Below, one piece after another: positions 21,601 through 33,194 of a stretch of DNA of 64,000 nt (its first letter is position 1; every line of letters starts with the position of its first letter). The DNA is from Chrysoperla carnea. Lineage: Eukaryota; Arthropoda; Insecta; Neuroptera; Chrysopidae. Both the position numbers and the translations under genes were made by a program. A model generated the notes under the pieces. It was not told where the DNA came from. It worked only from the letters and a program-made list of their open reading frames with translations, and did not search any database. The stretch is taken from contig NC_058341.1 of assembly GCF_905475395.1 (NCBI RefSeq), positions 69,447,501 through 69,511,500 on the forward strand, read 5' to 3'.

Positions 21601-22685
21601 TCTAATATATAAAATTCACGTGTCACAGTTTTCGTTGCCATACTCCTCCGAAACGGCTTGACCGATTTTGATGAAATTTTGTGTGCATATTGGGTAGGCC
21701 TGAGAATCGGCCAACATCTATTTTTCATCCCCCTAAATGTTAGGGGTAGTCCACCCCTAAATTTTTTTTTTTATTTTTTAGACAAAATTTTTAATTTCTC
21801 TTTTTTTATGATACAACATACAAAAATACATACAATCCTCAATTTTCACCCTTCTACGATCAACCCTTATTTTTTAATAGCCATTTTAGTAATTTAATCA
21901 TTTTTCCTCTCCGGTCGAAAACTGATCAATCGTCATTTAATTAGTTATCCCCGCCAGATGTCTACAGGTGTCACTTCTGACCCAGTAAACAGCAAGGAGT
22001 AGGGATGAAAACGAATTTTGAACCCGCCCCGGCTGTGCAACGGTACGCGATTAGTCATTCAAAAATTAATGAAAAACGTGATCGAAGCCAGGATTTTAAA
22101 TGGCAAGTTCAGAGGTGAAAATATACTCATACCACGGATTCCTATTATACCTACAGATGTGCCAATTCAATTCAAACGTCTTCAGTTTCCGATTAGATTG
22201 GCATTTGCAATGACTATCAACAAATCCCAAGGTCAAACGATGTCTGTTTGTGGATTAGATTTGAGAACACCCTGTTTTTCACACGGACAATTATACGTGG
22301 CATGCTCTCGAGTGGGTAAACCATCCAGTTTGTTTGTGTTAGCTAAGGATGGACTAACAAAAAATATTGTTCACGCTATAGCATTAAGAGATTGATATTG
22401 TTTAATAGTGTTACTGTCGTAATTGTTTAATTATTAATGATATATAATTTTAAGGAATAAATTATAATACCTTAAAAATAATGTTTGCCTTTTGTTATTT
22501 TTATATTCCCTCATCGTTCACAGCGCTTCATGCTTATTTCACGCATATACCACATTCTTACATACATACAATATACACATTCTAACATACATACATACTT
22601 ACAATAAGTAAGCTATTTTTTGTCTACACTAGAAATTACTAGGAAATTATTTATATGGCAAAACAACGTTTGCCGGGTCAGCTAG
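21601..22685 (+). mobile_element. Helitron H3, internally deleted
   Basis: Starts TCTAATATATAAAATTC at 21601, preceded by A, and ends TTTGCCGGGTCAGCTAG at 22685, followed by T. The 5' part has the frequent insect Helitron words 'cgaaacggcttgaccgatttt' and 'gaaattttgtgtgcatatt'. An autonomous element is many kb long; this one is 1085 bp, with the Rep and most of the helicase deleted. A 5' relic of the same type lies at 32750-33190. Confidence 0.88.
22018..22395 (+). pseudogene. C-terminal fragment of Helitron Pif1-like helicase
   Basis: The open frame begins at a TTG, and homology begins with NPPRLCNGTRLV, so no native start is present. The ~125 residues contain 'RLQFPIRLAFAMTINKSQGQ' and 'FSHGQLYVACSRVG', matching the last helicase motifs (V and VI) of the Pif1-family helicase of Helitrons, and end at a normal stop after ALRD. 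The motifs that bind and hydrolyse ATP and the nuclease (Rep) are absent, so this cannot act alone. It reads through cleanly, which suggests a fairly young deletion derivative. Confidence 0.88.
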
Positions 22686-22854
22686 TAATATTATATGGAA
22701 TACAAAAAGGTTTAATTACATGTACTTAGGAAATTTTACATATAATATTGTGGTGGTACGTTTAAGGTTTAATATAATCATACTATGTCGATGAAATGAA
22801 TCTGTGGCGTAACTAACACAAAATACAAATAAAATATTTAGAAATTGAACTAAT

Positions 22855-23290
22855 AAGAGTAGAAACAAGTGAAAACAAACAATTGACTGAGTTAATTGTT
22901 GAAATACCATGTATATACAATGTTGATTACTCACATTACACATACATACATGTAACACACATATAACTGATATACCCCTATACTTCATACTATACAATTT
23001 TTGCACAATTTGCGCTCTCACAAGTAAACAGTGATGTTTACGAAAAAATGTTTCAAACACAAGTTGTTTATTTTTGATATCTCTTTTCGTTTTTAAGTAA
23101 TCGTGATGACATCGATTGTGGTGACGGATAGACAGACCACAGACAGACAGACAACCGGAAATGGACTAATTAGTTGATTTTATGAACACCTATACCAAAA
23201 GTTTGTTCATAGTATCAATATTTTTAAGCGTTACAAACTTGGGAGTAAACTTAGTATACCTTGATATATTTCATATACATGGTATAATAA
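22855..23290 (-). repeat. Dispersed repeat family A, copy 3
   Basis: Minus-strand copy. The right end has 'acaaccggaaatggactaatta', 'ataccaaaagtttgttcat' and 'agtataccttgatatatttc'; the left end has 'aacaattgactgagttaattg'. The middle ('aggaccc...' region) is deleted. Confidence 0.8.
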
Positions 23291-23433
23291 CCTGAGTGGC
23301 ATTCGGAAAGATCGGTTCGAGCATAACAATGTTTTCCAAATTCAGGCAAGGCGAATTTCAACCCTATTTTCCCCTAATTTCTAATAAGGATGTCCCTAAG
23401 AAAGTCAGTAGTACAGTCCAAATTGGACACATC

Positions 23434-23690
23434 TTTGAAATTCCAGCCCAACGCTGATAACAAAAGACTTACCGGAGTAAGGCCTGAGTAATTAAGTTAC
23501 GATTAAGAGCACCCGAGGGATAGTACAACTTAGGCGTATCTTTGGAACTCCAGCCTCTAGCCTTACGTTTATATCCAAAAATTAACTAGGTTAGGCATGC
23601 GTGATTCGGATGCTAGCTGGTGCACCCGAAGCTTACCTAGACGTATCTATAGAATTTCAGTCTCTAGTCTTATGTTGATAACTAAAATCG
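23434..23690. repeat. Degenerate ~107-bp tandem array
   Basis: Three successive blocks start near 23434, 23536 and 23644, with 'tatctttggaactccagcc', 'tatctatagaatttcagtc' and 'catctttgaaattccagcc' at the same phase, followed by 'ctagycttaygtt.ata' and 'gcacccgaagg'. The period is about 102-108 bp with high divergence. Confidence 0.6.
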
Positions 23691-23734
23691 ATGTATTACT
23701 GTTAGTTGTCAAATAAAACAAGAAAATGACTGAA

Positions 23735-24050
23735 TTTTCTTTGTACAATCTTAATGGTATACAATGGTGGGCCACTACGGACACACTTAAGCTATATAGT
23801 CCATTATGATAATTTATGTGTTTTACCACGTTTTTCGATGATAATTTCATTTATCAGCTCCTTAATTACTTTCAGAGGTTGAGTGCACTTACTTCATGAA
23901 TATACCATGCACTTACTCATCAGCCTATCACAACTATTAATTAAATAATTTTTGTTGTGACGGTGGGAATCGAATCCGCTACCCTAGGCATACCGCGAAC
24001 GGAATTTGTCACGCTTTAACCAACTGTGCTACCAGGGTTGACCACTGTTA
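23735..24050 (-). mobile_element. tRNA-derived SINE
   Basis: On the minus strand the head has a Pol III A box (TAGCACAGTTGG, around 24020-24035) and a B box (GGATTCGATTCCC, around 23965-23980), but the sequence does not fold as a proper tRNA. Its body leads to 'gcttaagtgtgtccgtagt', which recurs with small changes in the insertion at 54239-54390. So this is a SINE rather than a tRNA gene. Confidence 0.65.
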
Positions 24051-24139
24051 GAAAGTCAGGAAAAGGATGGTCTTATAACTTTGTGTGTAAGACTGGCCAT
24101 CTTTCTTTACTTACATGACGTAAGAAAACAAACTATTGC

Positions 24140-24200
24140 GTAATCAACGCTGTCTATACATAGTTTTTCCAATCAATTGTTAGTTTTCTCTTATTCTAAA
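24140..24200 (+). repeat. Family A terminal fragment, copy 4
   Basis: 'gtaatcaacgctgtctatac' followed by 'caattgttag' matches the right-hand end of family A. Confidence 0.6.
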
Positions 24201-25890
24201 TAAAATCTCTCAAAACACGCATATCTAAATGGACAATTTCTTTTCTGTTGTTATAAGTTTTTATTTTTAAGGCGTCGGTATAAGTTAATTTTTTCGTTTT
24301 TGATGTTGTTGCTATTGTTGTTCATGCCGTCACTGAATCAGTACATTTTTAATATTTTTCCCACTTAAACACTGAAAATAGTATGGCATTCCAAACAGAT
24401 TATTATTATTATGATTATTATTATTATTCTTATATGAAGTTAGTTTCAAAAGAAGATTATTATATTAAAATGGAGAGGGTAGGATAAAGTAGGGTAGAAA
24501 GGTAAGTAGTGTGTATAACATAAGAACGCAATGTAACTGTTAAAACATTCTATAAAAGTTTTTGAAAAAGTCATCACTTTAATAATAATACGAATTACAA
24601 TTCACTTGACATGTCTTGACTTCACTTACTGTGTTGTAAAATGTATGTGGAGAATTAATAGTCACTAAAAAGTACTTACAGTAGCCCCTTCCACCTCCAT
24701 CGTATGTGTAAGAGCTCCTTTTTGTTGCTTGTTACAGTACTTAAAACAATGGTAGTTTTTTAAACTTTACATGTTATAAATATCTAAACATATGAAAAAG
24801 TTTTTTTTATAATTGCTGTTAAACGTTTTTTTTTTTTTTTTTTTTTTTTTGTGGAAAAAGTTTGTGCAAAATTATAGAAGCATTAGTGTAAACTATTTTC
24901 ATCTTGCTACCAGATATGAATTATAAATCCATTTAAGTAAGAGTTTGTGAAATATTGAAAATGAAATTATTTTTTAATAATGGGTTTTCCATTAAGAATG
25001 GTAGAACTTTCAACTTAAATAAAACAATTTGTGAATGATATACGCTTAAAATTTTTTTTGTCTTAGTATTATATTATATTGTGTGGTACTTGTGTGATGA
25101 TACTAATTAAATGGAAATCGCATCGTTACATAACAAATTATTGTATTGACCTGATTGGTACCGAAACCTGAATGACTCACTGTCAGTTTATGAGAAAGTG
25201 GCGCTACACTAGCTTATTTTTTAAATGTGTACTACCCACAAGTATAAAACCAACTAGTTCATTTTCAACAAGTGCACTTGTGACTTGTGGCTTTATCGAA
25301 ACAAACTTTTTTGAAGGTGTCAGTCGGTGATGACCATCCTTTAATTAACCACTACCGAAACTGTCTGGAGATATTAATAATTGTATGTCCGGATTTAATA
25401 ATAATATTATAACGTTTATAATTTGTCTAATGTAGATAGTCTAATGTATAATTTTCATTAGTATTATTTAAAACATATAATGCCTTAATTGGTCTTTTTC
25501 TTCAGAAAATTCAAATAGACCCGTTAGACGACAGGAATTCAAAATATTTGTACCTCCCCGAGTGCTGCCATCTAGCGGATCTGTCAATCAAATTATTACG
25601 ATAATATAATGTTGTTACAATTATTGCAATTTTTGGAGTCTGTGTCAGCCAATTGGCTGACACCGATTCAAACTTCGTACACCCAGTATACATTAAAATC
25701 ATCGAATTACATTTTACGGAATCAATCCTAATTTCTTTGTAATTAGTAATGTATATTGATTTCCTAAATTGATTGATACTTCGAAAACTAAATGCATTGA
25801 TTTATCCGACTTTCTTAATATCAATCGATTATAGACAATGTATATTACACAGGTATATAAACTTTGTGCATAAAATTATTTTTATGAGCT
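24201..25890. other. No gene recognised
   Basis: Contains an ATT-rich microsatellite (about 24403-24435), a poly-T run (24825-24850) and, near 25595-25690, a relic of the internal hairpin of family B ('cgataatataatgttgttac', 'ggctgacaccga'). No convincing coding sequence. Confidence 0.5.
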
Positions 25891-25899
25891 GAGATATCG

Positions 25900-27304
25900 A
25901 CCCATGTCACCCTAGCCCCCCCACCATCGCAAACAAAATTGGCTCAACCCAAAAAATTTTGTGCTATTTATGTGCTAATTAGTTGCTCTATTCCCGATTT
26001 TGTTGCTCCAGCCGTTTAGCAGGAATCAACGATTAAATGTGGAGGGGCTAGGTTGACGTCACGCTAGCCCCCCCAAATCGTAATGACGGCTCAAATTCAA
26101 AAAGTGAATATATGAGAATTTTGTGCTATTTATGTGCTAATTAATTGCTCTATTCCCGATTTTGTTGCTCCAGCCGTTTAGCAGGAATCGACGATTGAAA
26201 TTGGGGGGGGGGGCTAGGTTGACGTCACGCTAGCCCCCCCAAATCGTAACGACAGCAAAAAACCAAAAAGTGAATATATGGGAATTAGTTGCTATTTATG
26301 TGCTTTAAGAAACCGGTAAAACATTTACGAAAATGTCTACCGTTTACAGTGAAACCTATACATGCTCTTCCCCTACTACCACAAAACAAATTCGTTCTAC
26401 CCAAAAAATTTAGTGCTATTTATGTGCTAATTAGTTGCTCTATTCCCGATTTTGTTGCTCCAACCGTTTAGCAGGAATTAACGATTAAAGTGGGGGGGGC
26501 TAGGTTGACGTCACGCTAGCCCCCCCCCAAATCGTAATGACGGCACAAATTCAAAAAGTGAATTAATGAGAATTTTGTGCTATTTATGTGCTAATTAGTT
26601 GCTCTATTCCCGATTTTGTTGCTCCAGCCGTTTAGCAGGAATCAACGATTGAAAGTGGGGGGGCTAGGTTGACGTCACGCTAGCCCCCCCAAATCGTAAT
26701 GACGGCACAAATTCAAAAAGTGAATACAGTGAAATCTATTAATTTAGATAGAATTATAGAACATAGAATTATGGGTAAATATTACCAGAAGAAATTAATA
26801 AATGATTTAAATTTTATTATCCGCAGATCAATAAAATATCAACTACAGATATTGAAATTCTTTCTATACAACTATCGATTATACGAATAACCTATGTAGA
26901 GTTTGTGTCGTTAGTTTTAAGGTATGTATAGGTTTCACTGTAAAAAGTAGTGCCATTGAGAAAATATTACAGTGGATACTCGGAGCAACGAAAAACCAAC
27001 AAAATTACAAAAATTTTGTATTGTATTTAACATGGTGAAGTTATGGTCGTATTCTGCTAAACGGCTTGAGCAACAAAATCAGAAATAGAGCAACAAATTA
27101 GCACATAAATAGCACAAAATTCTCATATATTTACTTTTTGAATTTGTGCCGTCATTACGATTTGGGGGGGCTAGCGTGGCGTCAACCTAGCTCCCCCCCA
27201 ATTTCAATCGTTCAAGAGCAACTAATTAGCATATAAATAGCACAAAATTTTTTGGGTTGAGCCAATTTGGTTTGCGATGGTGGGGGGGCTAGGGTGACAT
27301 GGGT
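25900..27304. mobile_element. Second foldback element (FB2) with 9-bp duplication
   Basis: Ends are ACCCATGTCACCCTAGCC... and ...GGCTAGGGTGACATGGGT, flanked by GAGATATCG at 25891-25899 and 27305-27313. The left side holds four or more copies of a ~156-bp unit made of 'gtgctatttatgtgctaatt', 'cccgattttgttgctcca', 'ccgtttagcaggaat' and the GC-rich palindrome 'ctaggttgacgtcacgctag' set between C and G runs. The right side (about 26990-27304) holds the same unit inverted. No gene. The size, 9-bp duplication and repeat-built arms match a non-autonomous foldback element. Confidence 0.85.
26727..26940. mobile_element. TA-flanked MITE nested in FB2
   Basis: Ends are CAGTGAAATCTAT... and ...ATAGGTTTCACTG, flanked by TA on both sides (26725-26726, 26941-26942). 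CAGT... termini with TA duplication are typical of pogo/Tc1-mariner MITEs. A partial end of the same kind ('cagtgaaacctatacat') occurs at 26349. Confidence 0.75.
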
Positions 27305-27313
27305 GAGATATCG

Positions 27314-27715
27314 CAACTGATAAGCCGAATAACTCATAAATGTGTCATTCTTTTGGGAAATGCAACTGTTGTAGAGAATCAAATAGATTTTATAATGAAT
27401 TACCATAAATTGACAGTATCTTTACTAACTAAAAAATATGACATATAAATTGAACATGCGAGTTTATAAAATATTGAAAATAGCAGTACCGCCTATTAAC
27501 TTTTTTTTTAAAAACGCTTTTATAAGCTTCATATGTATGTTTGTATGTTTGTATGTTATTATATATATAATAATTTATTAAGTTTATTTGATTATCCTGA
27601 TCAAGATTTTCACAATTAACGACTTCAATATCTGAAAATATATACATTTACTCCCCCACTATATTTATACTGAATTTTTTATGAATAAATAACTGTCTAA
27701 GAAACTAAAAACACA
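27314..27715. other. No gene recognised
   Basis: AT-rich with 'gtatgttt' repeats near 27535. No gene. Confidence 0.5.
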
Positions 27716-27719
27716 AAAT

Positions 27720-28035
27720 AAATAATAGTTCAAAAAACTAAAAAACATGCTTTTGTAACTAGCTGAACTAAAAGGTAGAATGTAATTTCTTTAAATTAAA
27801 AAAAAATCATTTTATCGTGCAAAAGCGTGGGGTGCTTTTTAAGGTATTTTATAATGACTTTACTCTTACCAATATCGGTATGTAAAATATTTGCAATAAT
27901 TGAAATTTGGCACCCCACACTTTTTTACGATAAAATGATTTCTTTTAAATTAAAGAAATTATTTTCTACTTTTTAGTTCAGCTAGTTACAAAAGCGTATT
28001 TTTTAGTTTTTTAAACTATTATTTCTTTTATTAAT
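27720..28035. mobile_element. Palindromic MITE
   Basis: About 27725-27840 and 27905-28035 are reverse complements ('aatagtt.aaaaaactaaaaaa', 'gtaactagctgaac', 'aatcattttatcgt', 'gtggggtg'). No gene. Confidence 0.75.
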
Positions 28036-28074
28036 AACAGACCCTTTTTATAAAATGTTTAACGTCACATGAAT

Positions 28075-28555
28075 CAATGCGATAGAATGTTTTACATAAC
28101 AAGCAAAAACAAACAATCGACAGAGATAATTGTTAAAATACCATGAAGTCACTCTTAGCTAGTCACAGGCGTGTATACATAACAGGAAAAAATGTTCCAA
28201 ACAAAAGTTGTTATTTTTTTATAGGGAACATTTTTTACCTTCAAACTTTTGTTCTATCTCAAACGATTTACAAAGATTTGACCCAAGCCCTTGATCTATG
28301 TTGCATTTAAGAACTCCACCTCACGTTTTAAGTTCTGGGCACGCTATAAAAATTTCTGCAACATATTTCATTTCTTTTTTAAATTATCATGATGACAGGC
28401 GGACATTCGAAAATTGACTAATTGGGTGATTTTTTGAACACCTATAGCAAAAATTTTTACTTTCATCAATATTTTCAAAATCGTTACAAACTTGGGGCTA
28501 AACTTAGTATACCTTGAAATATTTCATAAATACATGGTATAAAAATCGAGGCAAA
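28075..28555 (-). repeat. Dispersed repeat family A, copy 5
   Basis: Minus-strand copy, recognised by 'acaaacaatcgac', 'acaaaagttgtt', 'cttttgttctatctc', 'gatgacaggcggac' and 'acttagtataccttgaaat'. Confidence 0.75.
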
Positions 28556-28559
28556 ATTT

Positions 28560-29125
28560 ATTCGAAGTTGGAATATTTATTGTTTTTTAATATGACTGGA
28601 AAATTTACAGGTATTAATTTTTATAATATTACTTGATATTAAAATTTGATTTTCTTCAATAAAATCTACTGTCAATTACAATAGTTCTCGAACTCTCCTT
28701 TGAAGCAATAGAAAATTTTAATAGTGAAAACTATTGTTTTGGACAGAACAGCTAAATTACTGCAGAAATAACGCATATAGTAAATTCTAATATCTTTATA
28801 AGACATATAATATATGCAATTTAATTACATCGTCGGTAAATTCTAATGATAACATTAAATTGAGGATATACTCTTTCATTTACATTTATTAATTGTCGTA
28901 AAAACTTTATGAAAGGTCAGAACAATTCAATAAAAAGTTTTAATGTTACTAAAAATAATAATAAATTTTTTTTCTATCACAAATTTTTAATAAATAATAT
29001 TACAGATTGCTGAGAATTTTTGTCTGCATTAAATTACATGAGTTATTTGTTTTATTTAATCATCATTAATCATTTGTTTCACGTATTGAATCATCATACT
29101 GGAGTAAAACTAAGCAAAAAAAGGC
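28560..29125. other. No gene recognised
   Basis: AT-rich; nothing identifiable. Confidence 0.5.
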
Positions 29126-29129
29126 TGTT

Positions 29130-29393
29130 ATATGGATTAAAAGTTCGGGCCGCGAAACTTTTGGGTTTTTCTTTTCACATCAAAATAAGTATTTTTTGAA
29201 ATTTTTTTCTTTCTCGGAGTTTAACCAACAAAATGGCGTCAAAAATGGAATTTTTTTCAAAAATTTTATCATTTTTATTTTATATTCGCCAAAGTAGACA
29301 TCGGTGCATATCCAACTTAGGTAGGTTTGTAGTCAATGTTAAGAACTACTCCTCATATTTTTTTGGGGGGAGTTTTGTCCCTTCCCCTACCAG

Positions 29394-29467
<74 letters not shown>

Positions 29468-29790
29468 ACATACATATAGTAAAATAGTTCATTTGACTGT
29501 AACTAGAAAAATACTTGATTGATTTTAATGAAACTAATATCAATAGTAGGTTTTGTTACTTACAACTTTCCGTTAAAATTTTAGCGAAATCCGTTAAATA
29601 GTTCGGCAAAAATTTCTAATTTAGTGAATGGTTTAAAATGGCTGCCATTTTATGTCATTTTGTCCTACGAAGTGAAATTATTTTCTAAATTGTAGCATAA
29701 TAAGTAGCTTACCCGTAAAATGACTCCTTGATCCATATTTTTTCGAAAAACGGAAAATTTAACACTTTCTCGAAATAATTGTTTGGGGGG
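29130..29790 (+). repeat. Dispersed repeat family F, copy 2
   Basis: Same order of landmarks as 6550-7345, including 'cgaaactttygggtttt', 'aaaatggcgtcaaaaatgg' and 'aatggctgccattttatg'. Its TA tract (29395-29458) is greatly expanded, and the terminal ~180-bp segment is single copy. Confidence 0.75.
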
Positions 29791-30001
29791 TGTATGGAGT
29801 GGCTTTGGGGGGTATTTTTTGCTTTAGCTTCAGAAAACTATTTTTAAAAGAGGTCTATATGGTTTAAAGCAAAATTTTTAAGTTTTAACCCCGCGCTGTT
29901 AGGGGGAAGGGGTGTATGGAATAAATGTATCTTAAAAGATTTTAAAAAGAGGTCAAAATAGTTTAAAATGCCAAAGTAACCTAAAACTTTAGATGTTTTT
30001 A

Positions 30002-31680
30002 TTAATAATTGTCCTTTTTACAACATCCACACCTCCCCCTCCTGCTTTCATATTTTTTGCAAATTCTAAATTTAAATGACGTATGGTAAGCAAACGTGAG
30101 TAATGGAATTATCAGAGCTTGAACCATTTGGATTATTACCTTAAAAGGAAATTCATTGTATCCATACATTTGTTTTCGAATAGACAACCACACACCCCTA
30201 GCTTTAGCTATCATATTTTCATGGTGTGCCTTCCACTGCCCATTATAGTTGATATATGTTCCCAAATATTTACATACTTTCACATTCCCAATATTTTTCC
30301 CACTTATAGACCACTGCTCCTTCACACTGTGCTTAGAGCCTTTACTAATTATAAGCATTTTTGTTTTTTCTATATTTAAATTTAAATGCCATCTACTGCA
30401 ATACTCATTTACATTAGTCAAAGTTCTTCTCATTCCTCCTATACTTTGTGAAAGCAGAACCACGTCATCTGCATACATCAGTAGCTTCACCTCATGCATT
30501 CCAAAGCAAGCTCCTACAGAATTCAAAGAATTCAGATCGTTTATAAATAGAATGAAAAGAAGAACGGATAATTGGCATCCTTGACGAACACCTCTATCAT
30601 TACTAAAGGTCTCTGTTACTGCATTACCACATTTAATGCACCATGATGCATTAACGTAAATCGACTTAACTGCTTCAATTAAATCGTTTGGCATTCCCAT
30701 ATGATATAATTTTGCTCAAAGCATTTCCCGTTAATCAAGTCGAAAGCCTTGGGGTAAAATCAAGAAAATAACAATAGAGTTTACTCCGTTTCATACGGAT
30801 GCTTCTATCAATTAGGCCTTTAAGGACAATAATATTGTCTTGCACTCCATAGCCTTTCCTAAAACCAGCTTGATATTCGGATATAATGATGTTGTCCTCA
30901 ACCCATTTCGTGATTTTGTTCGGTAGCATTCCCGTGTAGACTTTACTTATGTTAGGTAAGAGAGACAGACCCCTATAATTATTAGCATCATTTTTGTTGC
31001 CCTTTCCTTTATAAAGGTTACATATGACACCTGTCGACCATGCTGAAGGAAAATATGCATTTTGCCCCATTTTCTGAAAGAGTCCCGTTTAAACACTTGC
31101 AAAGCTATGGTGAGTGCTAAGACATAAAATGAATTCATTCAGAATGCCATCATGTCCAGGTGCTTTTCCCTTTTTGACATTCATTAGAGACCACTGTATA
31201 TCCTCTGCACTCCATTCGATACCTGGAATTGTTGTTCTGTTGTTTGCATTTATATTATTTACAGACGTATCATCATGATTAAATAAATCTTTGTAATGCT
31301 TGATCCAATTTAATAAAGGTATTTGTTTGCTGTCATATATGTTTCGCGTTTTTATTTGTTGCCTTAGTTTTTGCGTGTATTTTGTCTCTAGAGCGTTTTT
31401 TATGTTTTCAATTTTCTTTTTTTTCCAAGCATTTTTTTATGACTACAAAGTAGTTTGTATTCCCGCTTGCTATTTAAAAAGAGTTGAATATTATTTATAG
31501 TTTTCATCTTTCTCATTTCCCTTAAGCTTTTTTTCATAAACTTTCTTTTAACTAGGCATTCACTATCGAACCATTCACTTTTGCCAATCTGGTTATGGCA
31601 CGCCATACTATGTTTTTTGGAATCGGATAATAGATATTCTATCCACAAATCAAACACTTTAACAACTGTAACAGCCGAAA
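30002..31680 (-). pseudogene. LINE reverse transcriptase relic 1
   Basis: Minus-strand pieces in order: a pre-RT region (about 31657-31400, WFDSECLVKRKF... REYKLLC), 'KGKAPGHDGI' (around 31150-31190), 'NNYRGLSLLPNISKVY...EYQAGFRKG' (31070-30735), then 'RGVRQGC...INDL' and the catalytic MYADDVVLL (about 30460-30480) within 30700-30002. At least two frameshifts separate them. The order is that of an endonuclease-reverse transcriptase LINE protein, but the upstream endonuclease is missing, consistent with 5' truncation on insertion. The clade (CR1-, Jockey- or RTE-like) cannot be fixed by eye. Confidence 0.85.
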
Positions 31681-31684
31681 TCTT

Positions 31685-32745
31685 TATAGTATAGATGAAT
31701 TATTATATGAATTATAATAAAAATTCGCTACTCAACAATGCATTGTGTTATATTCTTATAACGATTCAACAAATAACTCAGTCAATTGATGTTTTTTTTT
31801 TTTGTTTGTAAATTTGGTACAGTGTCACGTACTGAATGTAAATGCACAAAAGCCTTACAAATTTAGGGTGAAAGTGCCTCCAATTTAAGAAAAATCCCTT
31901 CGGCCTATATTTACCGTATACTTGAGATCCAAAATGGATACAACCAGAGAGATTATGTATATAGAGGGAGCATTCGAAGTAATTCATGTTCCAAAACTAG
32001 GAAGAGATACAAAGGAAGTTAAGGTAGAGTTATCTCTGTCGTACGTCTATAATCACCACCCAATGGAACAAAGCTGGCTTTTACAGAGGCTGCCTTTTTC
32101 TTAAATTGTCACAACTTTTCAACACAAAGGTATATGCATCGCATCGTATAGTATTACTATGTCTATGGTTACAACCTTTACTGTAGATAATTAAATTTCC
32201 TATCTTTTTTGTTAATGTTCTTTTTTTTCATTAAACAAATTTCAACGGGTAATGTTTGTGCAGGTAAAGAGGCAAATTATTTATTGTTAATTATGTCACT
32301 ATCATTAATATTCTTTATATATTTATTGAATTTTCATCATTACACTATGCATACCTCTTTTTTATTTACCTTGCATCCGGTAGTTACAACACTAAGCACG
32401 ATATAACTGCATTTAAAAAAAAAAAAATTAGAAAAAAAAGTTTAAAGTAATAATTTTAGGAAGTTTGTCTCCCGGTTTATGCTGTGTCTCATATTCAGTC
32501 ATTAATTTATTCTTTGTGTATCTTTTAATATAGCCTGCTCTAAAAATCTCATTAACGTGATCGTTAATGTTCTCAATAAGGTAAGTAATTATTCCATTTT
32601 ATTCCGATAATCGGTTTTGTTAAGTTTTTTGTTCTATATTATTTAATTATTATTATATTAGACTGATAGCTCGTAACAGAAAAATATAATAAATTTTTTA
32701 CAGCCTGCCGATGATAGAGGACATATAAACACAAGAAACGGAAAT
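31685..32745. other. No assigned gene; small unassigned open frame at 31937-32104
   Basis: A plus-strand ATG at 31937 (in an open frame from 31922) gives 55 residues, MDTTREIMYIEGAFEVIHV..., ending RLPFS. Its amino-acid composition is less AT-driven than other short frames here, but I recognise no family. A family A end fragment ('aactcagtcaattgatg') lies near 31760-31790. The rest shows nothing. Confidence 0.35.
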
Positions 32746-32749
32746 AACA

Positions 32750-33190
32750 TCTTATATATGAAATTCTCGTGCCACGGTGTTTGTGGTTAAACTCCTCCGA
32801 AACGGCTTGACCGATTCTCATGAAATTTTGTGTGCATAATGGGTAGGTCTGAGAATCTATATTTCAACATCTATATTTTATCCCCCTAAATGTTAAGGGT
32901 AGTCCACCCATAAAATTTTTTTTTAATTTCTAGATAAATTTTTATTTTTTTATGATACTGCATTAGAAAATACATACAACCCTGAATTTTCAACCCTGTA
33001 CGATCAACCCCTATTTTTCCATCACTAATTTTTTTCTTAATAATTTCCTTTAATTAAGATTTTTTTCAAACCTTCCGCCTTCGCCGGTCGATAACCGATC
33101 AATTATCAATCTATCACTTATGGTTATTACCGTTGTAACTTCTCATACAGCGAACATCACGGAGTAGGGATGAGCACGAAGCCGGTCTCC
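32750..33190 (+). mobile_element. Helitron relic H4, 5' part
   Basis: Starts TCTTATATATGAAATTCTCG at 32750 after an A and matches 21601-22015 in order ('cgaaacggcttgaccgatt', 'gtagtccaccc', 'cgatcaaccc', 'ggagtagggatga'). Homology stops just before the helicase fragment; the 3' end is missing. Confidence 0.75.
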
Positions 33191-33194
33191 TGTC

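Noticed and set aside
23965-24050. Possible tRNA gene
   Set aside because: A and B boxes are present, but the acceptor and anticodon stems do not pair and the sequence continues into a SINE body.
25900-26720. CRISPR-like or satellite array because of regularly repeated ~156-bp units
   Set aside because: Eukaryotic context; the units belong to the arm of a foldback element with exact ends and 9-bp duplication.
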